Shown here: positions 8,457 through 16,026 of the stretch, one piece after another | Position numbering within the stretch: the first letter of the stretch is position 1 | Layout: every line of letters begins with the position of its first letter | From: Elainella saxicola E1 | GTDB taxonomy: Bacteria > Cyanobacteriota > Cyanobacteriia > Elainellales > Elainellaceae | Assembly: GCA_002796835.1 (NCBI GenBank) | Contig: LUGL01000029.1 | Location: forward strand, 145,177 to 178,987 | Length of the DNA: 33,811 nt | Reading direction: 5' to 3' | The notes under the pieces: generated by a model | Told to the model about the DNA's origin: nothing | The model's input: the letters and a program-made list of their open reading frames with translations, nothing else | Database searches by the model: none | Made by a program: the position numbers and the translations under genes

Positions 8457-8999
8457 CTAGCAAAATCCAAGATTCGTGCCTCTGCCTGCATGAGCTAAAG
8501 CAAGCTGCTCATAGCGTTTGGCATGTTCGATCAGTCCTGCGGCCTCTTCCTCTGAGACCGATCGCACCACTTTACCTGGAACACCCATCACTAAGGATTG
8601 CAGCGGCACATCTTTTGTTACGACTGCCCCTGCGCCAATGATGCTGCCTGCACCAACCCGCACCCCATCCAGCACGATCGCACCAATTCCAATCAGACAG
8701 CCCTGTTCAATATGGGCACTGTGGATGACGGCTCGATGGCCGATCGTCACATAGTCTTCTAAAACGGTGGGTTTGCCCGGATCGCCATGCAAAATCGCCC
8801 CATCCTGCACGTTTGTAAAGCTACCAATCACGATATCTTCTACGTCACCGCGCACCACTGCGCCATACCAAATGCTGGCCCCCGATGCGATCGTGACTCG
8901 ACCCATTACGGTGGCATTTTTGGCCACAAAAGCCGCCTGAGACAGATCGGGGAGTTCCCAGATGGAAGAGAAAAGTTGGTTTGTCGAAGAATGAGTCAT
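8457..8999 (-). CDS. Gamma carbonic anhydrase family protein (left-handed beta helix)
   Basis: From the ATG at 8999 the product has 180 residues. A longer frame reaches back to 9065, but its first 22 residues do not resemble the family, so 8999 is preferred. The sequence is a hexapeptide-repeat beta helix (VGAGSIIGAGAVV, IEQGCLIGIGAIV). It contains WYGAVVRGD, the N-terminal signature, and three histidines H71, H88 and H93 (ILHGDPG; IGHRAVIH) spaced like the zinc ligands of the archaeal enzyme Cam. Cytoplasmic homologues (YrdA, PaaY, the N-terminal domain of CcmM) bind zinc, and only some have carbonic anhydrase activity. It lacks the RuBisCO-like repeats of CcmM, so it is not the carboxysome protein. 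Confidence 0.9.
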   Translation of the reverse strand: MTHSSTNQLFSSIWELPDLSQAAFVAKNATVMGRVTIASGASIWYGAVVRGDVEDIVIGSFTNVQDGAILHGDPGKPTVLEDYVTIGHRAVIHSAHIEQGCLIGIGAIVLDGVRVGAGSIIGAGAVVTKDVPLQSLVMGVPGKVVRSVSEEEAAGLIEHAKRYEQLALAHAGRGTNLGFC

Positions 9000-9160
9000 G
9001 TTAAATCGCCTGTTTGATCGCCTGTCTAAACCTTGTCTAAACTCTGTCTGACAATCATTGAACAAAAATCATTAAACAAGATAGTTGAACCAGAGTCTGA
9101 GAGAACGTTTGGCAGGGAACCATCCGCCCAAATGCCTAGAAGGCTGAAATTCCTAGGGAG

Positions 9161-9166
9161 TATAAT
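9161..9166 (+). promoter_or_regulatory. Possible -10 element TATAAT
   Basis: A perfect TATAAT lies 42 bp before the TIGR02652-like gene start. The expected -35 position carries no clear TTGACA, so this is a weak promoter call. Confidence 0.4.
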
Positions 9167-9208
9167 AGATCCACTAGAACTGGCTGAGGTTGCCCGTAGC
9201 CGCATTGC

Positions 9209-9718
9209 ATGATGAATCCAGCGATACAATATCCCATCTTTGGTCCGGAAATTCAGTGTCCTCACTGCCGCCAAATGATTCCTGCTTTAACTTTGACAGA
9301 TACTTACCTCTGTCAGCGGCATGGGGCGTTTGAGGCGAATCCAAAGACCGGCGAACTCATTCACCTTCAGTCGGGACGGCATTGGCGGCAATGGAATAAC
9401 GAGTGGTATCGCCAACACACCCATCCAGACGGCATTCGCTTTGAAATCCACGAAGCGCTCGATCGTCTCTACACCCAGGGTTATCGAGCCACCCGCGTAA
9501 TTATTGCCAACCGCTACAAAGACTTAATTAGCACCTATCTGGAACGCAGCACTCCTTGGCGCGGTCAACCCGACTCGGTGCGGCCCCGGCTCTATGGTTT
9601 ACCCGTCGAATTCAGTCCCGATCCTGCTGACGATCCTTGCTGGGACGTGATCAACTTTGACTTAGAGAAAGAACCTGGTGCTCCTGTACGCTATCCCTAC
9701 TTTCGCCTATTTGAATAG
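9209..9718 (+). CDS. Conserved cyanobacterial protein, TIGR02652-like
   Basis: The 169-residue protein starts with a short segment carrying CPHCRQMIPALTLTDTYLCQRHG: two cysteine pairs or Cys/His groups that could bind a metal. GRHWRQWNNEWYRQHTHPDGIRFEIHEALDRLY and a TRVIIANRYKDLI region follow, ending in PVRYPYFRLFE. I recognise this as the cyanobacteria-restricted family TIGR02652, of unknown function. It is soluble and has no signal peptide. Either of the first two ATG codons (9209 or 9212) could be used. A TATAAT at 9161 may be its promoter, and the gamma carbonic anhydrase is divergent upstream. Confidence 0.85.
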   Translation: MMNPAIQYPIFGPEIQCPHCRQMIPALTLTDTYLCQRHGAFEANPKTGELIHLQSGRHWRQWNNEWYRQHTHPDGIRFEIHEALDRLYTQGYRATRVIIANRYKDLISTYLERSTPWRGQPDSVRPRLYGLPVEFSPDPADDPCWDVINFDLEKEPGAPVRYPYFRLFE

Positions 9719-9761
9719 GTTGCTGGTTTGAATAGTGCAAATCAAGCTCAAACCTTAATCT

Positions 9762-10205
9762 ATGCATCACGCTTCTATTCGCACTGCCGACATTTATCGA
9801 GCGATCGCATTTTATGAGCTGCTGGGCTTTCAGGTCTGTGAGCGCTTTACGGCAGGAATTACGCTGGCTTGCTGGATGGAGGGCTTAGGTGGCCGAATTG
9901 AGCTGTTACAGGTGCCGCAGCCCCGACCTGCTGCCGATGCCTTTGAAGATGAACACTATACGGGCTATTACCATCTGTCTTTTGATTTGACCGATCGCAC
10001 TGACGATCTGCCTGACTGGTTAGATCAGCTGAAAGCACGGTTTGCCCAGGCTGCTGAAGCAGGACAGGCTGAGCCGCTGAAAATTCTGTTGGAGCCAACC
10101 CAGCAAATGATTGGGGAGCATGTGTATGAGGTAACTTTTATTGCTGATAGTGATGGCCTGCCGCTCGAATTTCTGCGAATGATGGCAACCCTGAAGAATC
10201 ATTAA
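9762..10205 (+). CDS. VOC superfamily (glyoxalase-like) protein
   Basis: The 147-residue protein has the paired beta-alpha-beta-beta-beta units of the vicinal oxygen chelate fold. The first unit starts HHASIRTADIYRAIAFYELLGF, and the second ends with EVTFIADSDGLPLEFLRM. Metal-ligand candidates are H2 or H3, an acidic residue near GGRIELLQV, H131-region residues before VYEVTF, and the E of PLEFLRM. The reaction cannot be told from the sequence, since this superfamily covers glyoxalases, dioxygenases and resistance proteins. The gene is 43 bp downstream of the TIGR02652-like gene and may be co-transcribed with it. Confidence 0.8.
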   Translation: MHHASIRTADIYRAIAFYELLGFQVCERFTAGITLACWMEGLGGRIELLQVPQPRPAADAFEDEHYTGYYHLSFDLTDRTDDLPDWLDQLKARFAQAAEAGQAEPLKILLEPTQQMIGEHVYEVTFIADSDGLPLEFLRMMATLKNH

Positions 10206-10298
10206 AATTAAGATAGGAATACCCAGTTTTCTGTTTGAGCTGGGTTAGCTTAACAAGATAAGTCAAATTCATTGATAAAGCGAGTTCAAAATTAAATT

Positions 10299-10487
10299 AT
10301 GGAACCTGGTAGTAGTCGAGCGAGCAGCTCAGTTGAACCAACATCCTATAAACTAGCCAACTTTATAGGAACTGTGATTGCGTTGCTCACCCTGACCGTG
10401 CCGCTTTTTGCGATCGCCCATTTTGCTCCGATGGAGCAGTCCACTTGGCAATCTGCCCCCCAATTGCTGCCAAATGTTAGGAAATAG
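10299..10487 (+). CDS. Small single-helix membrane protein, conserved in cyanobacteria
   Basis: The 62-residue product has a polar, serine-rich N-terminus, one hydrophobic helix at about residues 19-43 (ANFIGTVIALLTLTVPLFAI) and a short polar tail. Proteins with a Ser-rich start, SYKLANFIGT and a single helix are common hypothetical proteins in cyanobacteria. No function is known to me. There is no obvious ribosome binding site. It lies 157 bp before ppa on the same strand. Confidence 0.65.
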   Translation: MEPGSSRASSSVEPTSYKLANFIGTVIALLTLTVPLFAIAHFAPMEQSTWQSAPQLLPNVRK

Positions 10488-10643
10488 CCCTTTTTTACAA
10501 TAAAGTCATAAAGATTGCGGTATTCGTCCGTAACTGTCTCCGACTTCCCCTACAATGCTATGGGGATAGCGCTTGATGAACCCGGTTTTATGATAACTGG
10601 AGTTGAGCGCAACCCTTGTCATGAATTGATTTGGAGAAACGCT

Positions 10644-11156
10644 GTGGACTTGTCGCGGATTCCCGCTCAGCCAAAACCTGGGCTGATTAACGTGTTGATT
10701 GAAATTCCTGCTGGCAGCAAAAACAAATACGAGTTTGATAAAGATTTACAGGCGTTTGCCCTCGATCGGGTTCTGTATGCCTCGGTGCAATATCCCTATG
10801 ACTATGGGTTTGTGCCCAATACGCTGGCAGATGATGGTGATCCTCTGGATGGCATGGTAATTATGGATCAACCCACCTTCCCAGGTTGCGTCATTGCGGC
10901 CCGTCCGATCGGCATGCTGGAAATGGTGGATGGCGGCGATCGGGATGAAAAAATTCTTTGCGTACCTGATAAAGATCCCCGCTATGCGGATGTGAAATCG
11001 CTGAAAGACATTGCGCCTCACCGTCTAGAAGAAATCGCTGAGTTTTTCAGAACTTACAAGAACCTGGAAAAGAAAGTAACTGAAATCTTGGGTTGGAAAG
11101 ATGTCGATCAGGTGATGCCGCTGGTTGAAGCCTGCATCGCAGCAAACCCGAAATAA
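10644..11156 (+). CDS. ppa: Inorganic pyrophosphatase, family I
   Basis: The soluble family I enzyme hydrolyses pyrophosphate to phosphate, with Mg2+, in the cytoplasm. The signature DGDPLD is at residues 64-69, and other metal or substrate residues are visible in KYEFDKD, YPYDYGF and GGDRDEKI. The open frame extends upstream to 10515, but the conserved cyanobacterial N-terminus is [17 protein letters not shown]. That places the start at a GTG (10644), supported by a GGAGA ribosome binding site 7 bp upstream. The product is then 170 residues, the normal family length. The gene ends 40 bp before a clear intrinsic terminator. Confidence 0.96.
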   Translation: MDLSRIPAQPKPGLINVLIEIPAGSKNKYEFDKDLQAFALDRVLYASVQYPYDYGFVPNTLADDGDPLDGMVIMDQPTFPGCVIAARPIGMLEMVDGGDRDEKILCVPDKDPRYADVKSLKDIAPHRLEEIAEFFRTYKNLEKKVTEILGWKDVDQVMPLVEACIAANPK

Positions 11157-11196
11157 ACCAGACGCGAAAAACAAGCTTTATCTCGACTGAAGGGAG

Positions 11197-11222
11197 GGCG
11201 GCTGTTATCAGTCGCCTTTTTT
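11197..11222 (+). terminator. Intrinsic terminator of ppa
   Basis: GGCGGCTG (11197-11204) pairs with CAGTCGCC (11209-11216) across a TTAT loop, with one G-T pair, and is followed at once by six T. The hairpin plus T-run is a textbook rho-independent terminator 40 bp after the ppa stop. Confidence 0.9.
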
Positions 11223-11275
11223 AGTGCAGCCTTTTAAGGACTGGCAGCATCAAGGACTGGCAGAGATCTTGCCCA

Positions 11276-11641
11276 TCAGCCCTTGAGCACACCAAAAATC
11301 TTGCCAAAAATTTGTAGGCTGATCACAAACAGGGGAAAGGCGATACCCAGCAGCCCCAGCCAACTGATGCTTCCAGCTAACAAAGCAGACAATTTTCTCT
11401 TCTTAGCAAAAAAATCTTGCGATCGCAGAAAATCAGTCAATTGACTGCTTCCGGCAGTGAGAATTGCGCCTCCAATCCCTGCCAGCAAGCTCAACAAAAA
11501 CCAGGGCTGCAACTCTTTCCAAGGGGCTGTGATACGCAGCAGCGGTAGAATCCCAAAACAAACGACTTCAAGGGCCAACCAAATTCCCAAAGACACAAAG
11601 AAATCTTTGCGGGCAAGATCGTTCATCGCAGCACGAAACAT
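11276..11641 (-). CDS. Small membrane protein of unknown function
   Basis: The 121-residue product has a charged N-terminus (RAAMNDLARKDFF) and three hydrophobic segments at about residues 14-35, 46-64 and 86-112, separated by a basic loop (FFAKKRKL). The composition fits an integral inner or thylakoid membrane protein. I do not recognise a named family. It converges with ppa, whose terminator lies between them. An alternative start is the second methionine (MNDLARKD). Confidence 0.65.
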   Translation of the reverse strand: MFRAAMNDLARKDFFVSLGIWLALEVVCFGILPLLRITAPWKELQPWFLLSLLAGIGGAILTAGSSQLTDFLRSQDFFAKKRKLSALLAGSISWLGLLGIAFPLFVISLQIFGKIFGVLKG

Positions 11642-12027
11642 GGGCAGAGTCTATAGAGCAACAGATGGAGTTTATTTTACTGTGATGCCTGGGTCTAGAT
11701 CTAACCGGTTCACATTCTCATCGGTCCAGATTCGCCAATTTGCAGAACAGTTAATTTGCCAATCTTGAAATTTCTAAACCTCTATTGAGACAGATTAAAA
11801 TTCCTGGATTCAAAACTTAATTCAACTTCACCTGAGCCTGCGATTAAGTTAACTTTGATAACTCGAATGCCATGATATCGATTTGATTCTGTTAGCCTGC
11901 TGAAAGAAGGTAAGGTTTGCAGTGCAGTTTAGACTGAGAGTTTTTACCTATCGCCTATTTTTGTTTGATGGGATTGAGCGAATTGCTTCATCTCAAACAG
12001 TCCTAAAAGCTTTTAGACGAAGGTCGG
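11642..12027. other. Intergenic region, 386 bp
   Basis: This AT-rich stretch separates the divergent small membrane protein genes, so it probably holds both promoters. I see no hairpin, repeat or RNA gene I can support. An open frame on the plus strand running into its left side is a shadow of the membrane protein gene. Confidence 0.5.
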
Positions 12028-12348
12028 ATGATGAATCACTACTGCTACACCTGGGTCGAGGATTGGTGTCATAAAAACGGTTGGACTGAGCTATTTTTGC
12101 AAAAGCGAAATGAATTTTGGGCGTTTCCTCCCAACGCCGTCATGCCTTTACCGATCCCAACACAAGCGCTCAGGCAAATTAAAGCGGAAAAAGGGCTAAG
12201 CGGTGAGGAAAGATTCTGGTGCTCAATTGCTGCTACGGTTGCTGCTTTCGCTGCTGCCTTAAGTTATTTTTCGCAGTCTCCCATGCCGTTAGTTGCTGCC
12301 TTTGCTTTCTGTGCGATCGTGGTTGCCAATCTAGAAGTTGAAGATTGA
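12028..12348 (+). CDS. Conserved cyanobacterial small membrane protein
   Basis: The 106-residue protein begins with a conserved-looking soluble part, YCYTWVEDWCHKNGWTELF, followed by EFWAFPPNAVMPLPIP and IKAEKGLSGEERFWC. It ends with two closely spaced hydrophobic stretches (AATVAAFAAALSYF and MPLVAAFAFCAIVVA). The layout matches a recurrent hypothetical protein of cyanobacteria. No function is known to me. Either of two adjacent ATG codons could be the start. The gene is followed after 52 bp by the DUF952 gene. Confidence 0.75.
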   Translation: MMNHYCYTWVEDWCHKNGWTELFLQKRNEFWAFPPNAVMPLPIPTQALRQIKAEKGLSGEERFWCSIAATVAAFAAALSYFSQSPMPLVAAFAFCAIVVANLEVED

Positions 12349-12400
12349 AATTGGACGATCATCAGGGGCCAATTTATTGCAGGCCAACGGTTATTTTGTG

Positions 12401-12745
12401 ATGACTCTCATTTTTCACATTACCGATCGCGCCCAATGGCAGACTGCCCAAGCAGCGGGAGAATATCGTCATGATTCTCTGGAAGCTGAAGGATTTATCC
12501 ACTGCTCAACTGCTCAGCAGCTTGCCTGGGTTGCCAACACTTTCTTTCAGGGGCAGCATTCTCTTTTATTGCTGGAAATTGCCAGCGATCGGTTGACCTC
12601 GGAACTGCGTTACGACGAAGTGCCAGAGGCTGGAGTTTTTCCGCATATCTACGGTCCGATTAATTTAGATGCGGTGAATCAAGTAATTGAGTTTGAACCG
12701 AATGCTGCTGGTGAGTTCTGTTGGCCAATGATGGCAGAGGCGTAG
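12401..12745 (+). CDS. DUF952 family protein
   Basis: From the ATG at 12401 the 114-residue product matches the DUF952 pattern from end to end: LIFHITDRAQW at the start, then GEYRHDSLEAEGFIHCSTAQQL, ANTFFQGQHSLLLLEI, and FPHIYGPINLDAVNQVIEF. The frame extends upstream to 12338 and overlaps the preceding gene, but those residues do not fit the family. The conserved EGFIHCS and FPHIYGP histidines suggest a ligand or active site resembling the ADP-ribosyl-transferase-like fold proposed for this family. The true role is unknown. It is likely co-transcribed with the membrane protein gene before it. Confidence 0.88.
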   Translation: MTLIFHITDRAQWQTAQAAGEYRHDSLEAEGFIHCSTAQQLAWVANTFFQGQHSLLLLEIASDRLTSELRYDEVPEAGVFPHIYGPINLDAVNQVIEFEPNAAGEFCWPMMAEA

Positions 12746-12891
12746 AACAGAGCGATCGCGTTGTAACGTTAGCGTTAGTCCAGATTGGAACGTTACTGAG
12801 ATTGAGATTGGCTCGATTGTACTAATCCAAAATCGACGTTAGGACAATGCTAAGGATTGTGGTTAAATCATGTAGCATAAGATGCTTGAAC

Positions 12892-12931
12892 TGTCCGGGC
12901 GGACAAGATGTCTACCCCACAAGAAATCTTG
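12892..12931. other. Two short hairpins between convergent genes
   Basis: TGTCC/GGACA (12892-12905) and ACAAGAT/ATCTTGT (from 12903 and from about 12925) could form alternative hairpins, sharing bases, between the convergent DUF952 and asnS genes. No T-run follows on either strand, so a terminator role is weakly supported. Confidence 0.25.
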
Positions 12932-12949
12932 TTGTATTGAATTTAGAAA

Positions 12950-14341
12950 CTAAAAGTCTGCACTCAAGGGAGTTCTGGGGAAAGGAATCACATCACGAAT
13001 GTTGGTCATGCCTGTCATAAACTGCACAACACGCTCGAAGCCTAAGCCAAATCCGGCATGGGGTACGGTGCCAAAGCGGCGCAAATCGAGATACCACCAC
13101 AGCTCTTCTTTTGGCATTCCCAATTCTTCGATCCGCCGTTCCAGTACATCCAACCTTTCTTCCCGCTGAGAGCCGCCAACAATTTCACCAATTTTGGGCG
13201 CAAGAATATCCATGGCCCGCACCGTTTTACCATCCTCATTCAGACGCATATAGAAGGCTTTGATCGCAGTGGGATAGTCCGTCACAATCAGCGGCTTCTT
13301 GAACTTTTCCTCAGCCAAGTAGCGTTCATGTTCCGATTGCAAATCCAGACCCCAGGAAACCGGATATTCAAATTTACGATCGGCCTTTTCCAACAGTGCG
13401 ATCGCTTCAGTATAGGTAATGCGTTCAAATTCGTTATTGATAATGTTCTCAGCAGTAACCATTACCGTGTTATCAATCCGATCGTTGAAGAACTGCATAT
13501 CTTCCGGACAGGCTTCCAACACAGATTTGAAGATATGCTTGAGGAAAGCTTCTGCTAAATCCATATTGCCGATCAGATCACAGAAGGCCATTTCTGGCTC
13601 AATCATCCAGAATTCGGCAAGGTGGCGCGACGTGTTGGAATTCTCGGCCCGGAAGGTCGGTCCAAAGGTGTAGACATTGGTGAAGGCCATTGCCATAATT
13701 TCGGCTTCCAGCTGACCGCTCACCGTCAGGAAGGCCCGCCGACCAAAGAAATCCTGACTGTAGTCGATCTCTTGCTCTTTGGTTTTGGGCACATCCTTTA
13801 AGTTCATTGTTGTGACTGTGAATAACTCTCCCGCTCCTTCGCAGTCATTGGCGCTGATAATTGGTGTGTGAACCCAGAGAAATCCCCGCTCCTGGAAAAA
13901 CTGATGCACTGCTGTCGCGCAGGCATTCCGCACCCGAAACACAGCTCCCAGGGTATTGGTGCGCGCTCGCAAATGGGCAATGTCTCGCAAAAACTCAAAG
14001 GAGTGCCGCTTTTTCTGTAACGGATAGGTTTCTGGATCGGCCTCGCCATAGACTGTGACTGAAGCAACCTGCAACTCAATCCGCTGCCCTTTAGCCGGAG
14101 AAGCCGCCAGCACGCCTGCCATCTCCACCGATGCACCCGTGTTCAGCTTTTTGACGATCGCCTCATAGTCCGGCAGATCCTGACTCAAGATAGTCTGCAA
14201 GCCCGCCATGGAAGAACCATCATTGACCTCGACAAAGCAAAATTCTTTCTGTTCCCGCTTGGTGCGCACCCAGCCCTGGATCGTGACGGATTCCTCAGGC
14301 TGGCCAGTTCTTAGAAGGTCAAGGATACGGCGAGTGGTCAT
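12950..14341 (-). CDS. asnS: Asparagine-tRNA ligase
   Basis: From the ATG at 14341 the enzyme has 463 residues, the usual AsnS length. The frame extends 25 residues further upstream without family similarity. The N-terminal OB-fold anticodon-binding domain begins [10 protein letters not shown] and includes [23 protein letters not shown]. The class II catalytic domain carries motif 2 ([25 protein letters not shown]) and motif 3 ([15 protein letters not shown]). The asparagine-specific spacing and [13 protein letters not shown] region distinguish it from AspRS. It charges tRNA-Asn with asparagine in the cytoplasm. It is a single-gene unit with an XRE regulator gene upstream on the same strand. 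Confidence 0.97.
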   Translation of the reverse strand: MTTRRILDLLRTGQPEESVTIQGWVRTKREQKEFCFVEVNDGSSMAGLQTILSQDLPDYEAIVKKLNTGASVEMAGVLAASPAKGQRIELQVASVTVYGEADPETYPLQKKRHSFEFLRDIAHLRARTNTLGAVFRVRNACATAVHQFFQERGFLWVHTPIISANDCEGAGELFTVTTMNLKDVPKTKEQEIDYSQDFFGRRAFLTVSGQLEAEIMAMAFTNVYTFGPTFRAENSNTSRHLAEFWMIEPEMAFCDLIGNMDLAEAFLKHIFKSVLEACPEDMQFFNDRIDNTVMVTAENIINNEFERITYTEAIALLEKADRKFEYPVSWGLDLQSEHERYLAEEKFKKPLIVTDYPTAIKAFYMRLNEDGKTVRAMDILAPKIGEIVGGSQREERLDVLERRIEELGMPKEELWWYLDLRRFGTVPHAGFGLGFERVVQFMTGMTNIRDVIPFPRTPLSADF

Positions 14342-14481
14342 GGGAGTCGATCGAGTTTCAGAAAGTGCAAGGTGGAAGGCAAAGGCTAAATGAGCAATTG
14401 CAATTCCTTCTACCAAAATAGCGGTTCTGACCCAATTGGGGAAAGGTTAATCTCTTATGAGATTTTTATGGGTCGATCGAT

Positions 14482-14703
14482 CTACCGATCCTGAGTGGCC
14501 TCTAGTAGTTCTTCAAATGTGCAGTTCAGCACATCCATCAACCGCTGTACTTCTGGAATGGTTAACCGAGGCTCAACAACACGCCGCTCCCAAGCGCTAA
14601 CTGTTTTGATCGTAATGCCAAGCTCATCTGCCATTTTGCGCTGAGTCAAGCCAGCACGTAAACGCAATTTTGCTAATGTCAGTTGATCATCTTGACCTGG
14701 CAT
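14482..14703 (-). CDS. XRE-family helix-turn-helix transcriptional regulator
   Basis: The 73-residue protein is almost entirely one Cro/CI-type helix-turn-helix: LAKLRLRAGLTQRKMADELG, then ITIKTVSAWERRVVEPRL, and a C-terminal LMDVLNCTFEELLEAT. Stand-alone XRE domains of this size usually regulate nearby genes or act as antitoxins or phage-type switches. The target is unknown. It is near a damaged toxin-antitoxin locus and a NACHT NTPase gene, all on the minus strand except for one small gene between them. Confidence 0.88.
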   Translation of the reverse strand: MPGQDDQLTLAKLRLRAGLTQRKMADELGITIKTVSAWERRVVEPRLTIPEVQRLMDVLNCTFEELLEATQDR

Positions 14704-14932
14704 AGTAAGCTATCGATATGCACTGATCGGTGTATTCCGATCGGTTTACAGAACTCGTGTTAGCACCTCAGCAACACGTCACTTTACAAAGATTTGAGCC
14801 TTGATTGCTCATAGACTTGTCGCTTTGGTGTTTCACACAGCGGCTAAATCTTGCATCGCAATTTTCTCCGCTTACTGGGAAAACTGCAACCTTTTCATGC
14901 TCAAAAATCCCTAATTTCATCAGGAATTTTTT

Positions 14933-15154
14933 ATGTCCTACTACGATCGCCTTACGCCCTGGTGCATTATTCGCTGCTTGCCGGGAGCCCAAACGCTGAT
15001 TATTCAACGCTTTCGCAAACGCACTGAAGCTGAAGAACATCTAAAAATTTTGCGGCGGCTCAGCCCAGATGCGGTTTATGAGATTGTATTTGATTTGCCG
15101 GAGGAGCGATCGGAGGTTGGGGAGATGGGCGATCGCCTCTGTCGATCGCCATAA
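14933..15154 (+). CDS. Small conserved cyanobacterial protein
   Basis: The 73-residue product begins MSYYDRLTPWCIIRCLPG and continues with IIQRFRKRTEAEEHLKILRRL and VYEIVFD. The sequence looks like a compact alpha/beta fold. I recall similar hypothetical proteins with a YYDRL..PW start in other cyanobacteria, with no known function. An AGGAA ribosome binding site lies about 6 bp before the ATG. The C-terminal 15 residues (EERSEVGEMGDRLCRSP) are variable-looking and overlap a HIP1 octamer. Confidence 0.6.
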   Translation: MSYYDRLTPWCIIRCLPGAQTLIIQRFRKRTEAEEHLKILRRLSPDAVYEIVFDLPEERSEVGEMGDRLCRSP

Positions 15155-15199
15155 AACTGCTGCAGTTGATCGTGTAATTCCTCTAGTAGATTGGACAGA

Positions 15200-15226
15200 A
15201 TCGGGTGCTGCATCACTAACTATCAT
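15200..15226 (-). pseudogene. Remnant 5' end of a second DUF3368 PIN toxin gene
   Basis: An ATG at 15226 overlaps the stop of the UPF0175-like segment by four bases (ATGA), exactly as the intact antitoxin and toxin start overlap at 15710-15713. It encodes MIVSDAAP, close to the MIVVSDTSP start of the upstream toxin, and then loses all similarity. I read it as the surviving first codons of a second toxin gene. The 61-residue open frame that continues is not otherwise gene-like. Confidence 0.5.
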
Positions 15227-15713
15227 GAGTTTGGCTGAGTTAATCGCAGGGTTTCAGTAACTTCTTTTGCGAGGTCTTCAGGTGTCTGTTCTGGAAAAAC
15301 AGAAATTTGATATCGTCCCATACGTTCCAACATTTCTAATCGGCTGAGGTTCAGAGTTTTAGCCGCATACCCGCTGCTAATTCGGCCATACCGCAAGAGT
15401 TCCATCACGATCGATGCATGAGGGTCAACCAGGAGCAAGTCAGCATTGACCTGTTGAGCAAGTTGAATTGCAGCCCGTTCACCTGGATCAAGTCGCATCA
15501 GATTAGGATCAGATAGTGGTTCTACTGTACAGATCTCCAGCCAGCTAGGAGGGTTGCAATCCATTTTTGCAATGCCATTGGTGCTCCTGTCGCCAACATT
15601 TCATCACGTACAGCTTCAGGAATGAGGATCTGCTGATGAAGTTTTGGAAGTAGCTCAATCTGATCGATCAGCAGTAGATACAGAATTGGAGATGTATCGG
15701 AAACAACGATCAT
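15223..15713 (-). pseudogene. Frameshifted DUF3368 PIN toxin fused to the end of a UPF0175 antitoxin
   Basis: The 5' part (15713 to about 15550) encodes MIVVSDTSPILYLLLIDQ and IPEAVRDEMLATGAP, typical of DUF3368 PIN-domain RNase toxins. At about 15551-15553 one base is missing from a C run on the coding strand. Frame 1 then reads LLAGW and stops at 15522, while the other frame continues correctly as PPSWLEI. That second frame carries LDPGERAAIQLAQ and ADLLLVD, the PIN core. At about 15415 it switches to YGRISSGYAAKTLNLSRLEM and VFPEQTPEDLAKEV, which is the C-terminal part of a UPF0175 antitoxin. The toxin's own C-terminus is gone. The start overlaps the upstream antitoxin stop by four bases. 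It is almost certainly inactive as a toxin. Confidence 0.8.
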
Positions 15714-15979
15714 GCTTGATTTTGCCGAAGTTGTCGCAGCGTCTTGATGTCTTGTTCGAGATCTTCAATGCTGTAATGCAAATAAGCTTGGTGCTGTTTG
15801 AGAAAAGCATCTACTTGCCAACGAGATAAGCCAAGAATTCTCCCTACTTCAGCACTTGTGATTCGTTCTGTTTTATAAGCTTCAACGGTAAGGGCTTCTA
15901 GAATATGACGGGAAATTGGCCGATCGCTCTTGATTAATTGTTCTGCCAGTTCGTCTGGGATGTCGATCGTAATTTGCAT
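15710..15979 (-). CDS. UPF0175 family antitoxin
   Basis: From the ATG at 15979 (MQITIDIPDELAEQL) the product has 89 residues. A longer frame to 16018 adds unrelated residues. The start is backed by AAGGAGGG about 7 bp upstream. The C-terminal half, ITSAEVGRILGLSRWQVDAFLKQ and YSIEDLEQDI, is the UPF0175 helix-turn-helix-like region. In cyanobacteria such proteins are encoded just before DUF3368 PIN toxins, and here the ATGA overlap with the toxin start shows that arrangement. It would neutralise the toxin and repress the operon. With the toxin broken it may be an orphan. Confidence 0.85.
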   Translation of the reverse strand: MQITIDIPDELAEQLIKSDRPISRHILEALTVEAYKTERITSAEVGRILGLSRWQVDAFLKQHQAYLHYSIEDLEQDIKTLRQLRQNQA

Positions 15980-16026
15980 TTCCGGCCCTCCTTTATACTC
16001 TAAATTGCATTTTTTCAATGTTGGGA

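Noticed and set aside
10515-10643. Longer N-terminus for the pyrophosphatase
   Set aside because: The extra 43 residues do not resemble the family, and the GTG at 10644 has a well-placed GGAGA.
15041-15223. 61-codon minus-strand frame as a complete gene
   Set aside because: Only its first eight codons resemble a PIN toxin. The rest is antisense to the small plus-strand gene at 14933-15154.
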